A stretch of 64,000 bases of DNA from Myxococcales bacterium (GTDB lineage Bacteria > Myxococcota_A > Polyangia > Palsa-1104 > SHYY01). Shown here in pieces: positions 62,402 through 64,000 of the stretch (position 1 is the stretch's first letter; every line of letters begins with the position of its first letter). The notes beneath the pieces were generated by a model, which was given only the letters and a program-made list of their open reading frames with translations, made no database searches and had not been told where the DNA came from. Where the stretch lies: positions 1-64,000 of the forward strand of contig SHYY01000008.1 of the NCBI GenBank assembly GCA_009692555.1, written 5' to 3'. The position numbers were made by a program, and so were the translations under genes.

Positions 62402-62887
62402 ATGTCCCGAAGCCGACTTCCCAAGAGCCGCAGCAGCGCCGAACTGGTGATCCGGGAGCTGCCCGACGAGCTGCTGGTCTACGATTCGACCCGGCACGAG
62501 GCCCACTGCTTGAACCGGGCGGCGATGCTGGTGTGGCGCCGCTGCGACGGCGCGACCACCGTCGACGAGATGGCGGCGGAGCTCGAGCGCGCCGGGCTGC
62601 CCCGGGAAGCGGCGGTGGTGGAGCTGGCGCTGGATGAGCTCGAGCGGGCGCACCTCGTGGAATTACGCAAGGCTGCCCCGACCGACCGGGCCGACCGGGT
62701 GCGACGATCCCGCCGCAACGTCCTCCGGCAGATCGGCCTGATCGCGGGCGCCGCGGTCGCGCTGCCGATCGTGCAGTCGATCGTTGCACCGTCGGTGGCG
62801 CAGGCTGCGAGCTGTCTTGGCCCGGGCCAGGTTTGCGGCGTGGACGGGGACTGCTGCTCCAACCTCTGCCTGGGCGTCTGCGTCTGA
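62402..62887 (+). CDS. PqqD-domain protein with Tat-like signal and knottin-like C-terminal peptide
   Basis: The 161-residue product starts at ATG 62402, nine bases after GGAGG; the ATG at 62339 overlaps the kinase gene. Residues about 10-88 are a PqqD/RRE-like winged-helix domain (LVIRELPDELLVYDSTRHEA, NRAAMLVWRRCDGATTVDEM). Then comes SRRNVLRQIG, a near-consensus twin-arginine motif, a hydrophobic stretch (LIAGAAVALPIVQSIVA) and an AxA-type site (VAQA). The mature end would be a 25-26-residue peptide with six cysteines spaced C-x6-C-x5-CC-x3-C-x3-C, the inhibitor-cystine-knot framework seen in omega-conotoxins. PqqD domains normally bind RiPP leader peptides; here leader-binding domain and cargo seem to be in one chain. 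Confidence 0.8.
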   Translation: MSRSRLPKSRSSAELVIRELPDELLVYDSTRHEAHCLNRAAMLVWRRCDGATTVDEMAAELERAGLPREAAVVELALDELERAHLVELRKAAPTDRADRVRRSRRNVLRQIGLIAGAAVALPIVQSIVAPSVAQAASCLGPGQVCGVDGDCCSNLCLGVCV

Positions 62888-62889
62888 TT

Positions 62890-63765
62890 TCAGCCCGGAT
62901 CGCGGCCGAGCTTTCGCAGGACCCCTCGTCGTACCAACCGCCATAGCCCACGCCGCCGGAGCGCGCGGTCGTCGGGCGCGAGGGTTGCCAGCACCAGCCC
63001 GAGGAGGCCGCTCGGCTGCGACAGACGATCCGACCCACGGCGGGCGAGCCCTCGGTGCAGTCGAACGGCCATCGCGAAGGTGGGCCGAAGGAGGGGTGGC
63101 AGGCGCTTCTTCAGGTGGGCGAACGCCTCCGAGGCGTGCTCCTCGATCATCCAGGCGGTCGTGGTGTGCAACGCCGTCACGGCGGCGCAATCGCGTGCCC
63201 GGTCGAGCAGGGCGTCCAGCCGTGGCTGGAGACGGCAGAGGAGGCGTTCGAGGTCCGCCGGCTGGTGGGGATTCGCGTAGGTGAAGCCGTCTTTCACGAC
63301 GTTGGCGACCAGCAGCAGGAAGTGATCGAGGTCGTCGATGCGGGAGATCGCAAAGGGAAACGTCGTGCGATCGACCTCCGCGCGCGCGAGCACCTCCGCG
63401 ACGCTCAGGCGCAGCAGGTCGGGCCTCCCCATCTCGGCGTGAAGCTCGCAAAGGACGCGGCCAACGCCGAATTGAAGCTCGCCCATCTCGTCCGAGCCGG
63501 AGAGTACCCGCCAGCCGCGGGCGCGCACGAGGTCCCGAGCGCGGCCGAATTGGGCCCGAGATACGAGTAGATCGACGTCGACGTAGGGCCGGTCGCAGAC
63601 GTCATCGTAGAGCCAGCGCGACAGGACCACGCCTTTGACCGGGGCGAACGCGACGCCGGCACCGGTCAGCTCTGCGCTCACGGTCGCGAGGCTGCGCGCG
63701 GCCTCCAGGCTGAACACCCAGCGCCATTTTCGTGCGTCCGCGAGGCTGGGATCAACGGGCTTCAT
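62890..63765 (-). CDS. Nucleotidyltransferase family protein (PF14907-like)
   Basis: The 291-residue product has the pattern FAPVKGVVLSRWLYDDVCDR followed by PYVDVDLLVSRAQFGRARDL, the metal-binding DxD of the uncharacterised NTP_transf_5 family. Helical segments follow (DHFLLLVANVVKDGFTYAN). Such proteins co-occur with PqqD-like and HprK-like genes in lasso-peptide and exopolysaccharide loci and may nucleotidylate or otherwise modify a substrate. It converges on the knottin gene with a two-base gap, and its start overlaps the glycosyltransferase end (ATGA). Confident family, unknown substrate. Confidence 0.78.
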   Translation of the reverse strand: MKPVDPSLADARKWRWVFSLEAARSLATVSAELTGAGVAFAPVKGVVLSRWLYDDVCDRPYVDVDLLVSRAQFGRARDLVRARGWRVLSGSDEMGELQFGVGRVLCELHAEMGRPDLLRLSVAEVLARAEVDRTTFPFAISRIDDLDHFLLLVANVVKDGFTYANPHQPADLERLLCRLQPRLDALLDRARDCAAVTALHTTTAWMIEEHASEAFAHLKKRLPPLLRPTFAMAVRLHRGLARRGSDRLSQPSGLLGLVLATLAPDDRALRRRGLWRLVRRGVLRKLGRDPG

Positions 63766-64000
63766 GGCCTGTCCGACCCGGCGGGCGCAGCGCGCAGAAG
63801 ATCGTCCCAGGCGGCGAAAGCGCGCTCCGCCGCAAACCGCTGGTCGTGGAGAGCCCGCGCCGCGGCGCCCATCTTGTGGCGCGCGGCGGGATCGGCCAGG
63901 AGCGAGCGCAGAGCGCCCTCGAGCCCGTCAGCGGTGGCAGGCACGGCGATGCCCGAGCCCGACCTGCGCACGAGCTGGGCGGCTTCTCCGTCCTCCGGGC
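63762..64000 (-). CDS. Glycosyltransferase family 4, C-terminal part (cut by window edge)
   Basis: Only the last 78 or so codons are in the window; the frame stays open to base 64000, beyond the GTG shown in the ORF track. The sequence reads PEDGEAAQLVRRSGSGIAVP, then DGLEGALRSLLADPAARHKM and GAAARALHDQRFAAERAFAA, the standard end of GT4 enzymes. It is followed by, and overlaps, the nucleotidyltransferase gene, so it belongs to the same operon. Donor and acceptor unknown. Confidence 0.78.
   Translation of the reverse strand, partial: PEDGEAAQLVRRSGSGIAVPATADGLEGALRSLLADPAARHKMGAAARALHDQRFAAERAFAAWDDLLRAAPAGSDRP

Overview
The window looks like the replication-origin region of a high-GC Gram-negative chromosome. 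The gene order dnaA-dnaN-recF-gyrB, many lipobox proteins with Asp-Leu-rich linkers, a selenocysteine-type SelD, and long runs of exopolysaccharide genes suggest a myxobacterium or related deltaproteobacterial lineage (Myxococcota-like). This is inference from style and gene content; there is no rRNA or other direct taxonomic marker here.

Layout. 1-755 is non-coding and ends in DnaA boxes. 756-7445 carries dnaA, dnaN, recF and gyrB, with a second DnaA-box and AT-rich segment between dnaA and dnaN, so the origin may be bipartite. 7446-23936 is a mixed housekeeping and accessory stretch: FabH, a copper-monooxygenase-like lipoprotein, a Nudix protein, a YdjG/YdjI-like divergent pair, rhodanese, GST, a frameshifted GNAT gene, an MFS exporter, a repeat-rich lipoprotein, a PHA-system protein, SelD and two surface or tail-domain proteins. 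23938-35001 is a nonulosonic (pseudaminic or legionaminic-type) acid locus: a NeuB-type synthase on the minus strand, a VapBC pair, a GNAT, a HAD-Nudix fusion, PseB, PseC, HisH-like and HisF-like subunits, an amidotransferase fused to a methyltransferase, a second methyltransferase and an SpsF/PseF-type cytidylyltransferase. 35037-37749 holds a small lipoprotein, a zinc-ribbon protein and a LamG lipoprotein.

37774-59814 is a Wzx/Wzy-type exopolysaccharide locus. It has a WecA-like initiating transferase fused to a FlaA1-type N-terminal region, a flippase, an O-antigen-ligase/TPR protein, a second polytopic protein that may be a polymerase or GT-C enzyme, a Wzc-like co-polymerase/tyrosine kinase, an AsnB-type amidotransferase, a polysaccharide deacetylase, two complete GT4 glycosyltransferases, a capsule-type transferase, an NAD-dependent sugar epimerase and several methyltransferases, including two FkbM paralogues. 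The nonulosonate made by the preceding locus could be one of its building blocks.

59903-64000 starts with a seven-repeat FG-GAP lipoprotein and then a small module: an HprK-like kinase, a PqqD-domain protein with a Tat-like signal and a C-terminal six-cysteine knottin-like peptide, and on the opposite strand a nucleotidyltransferase and a glycosyltransferase cut by the window edge. This PqqD-Tat-knottin module is the best candidate for an undescribed peptide system. No CRISPR array, tRNA, rRNA, insertion sequence or prophage was recognised.
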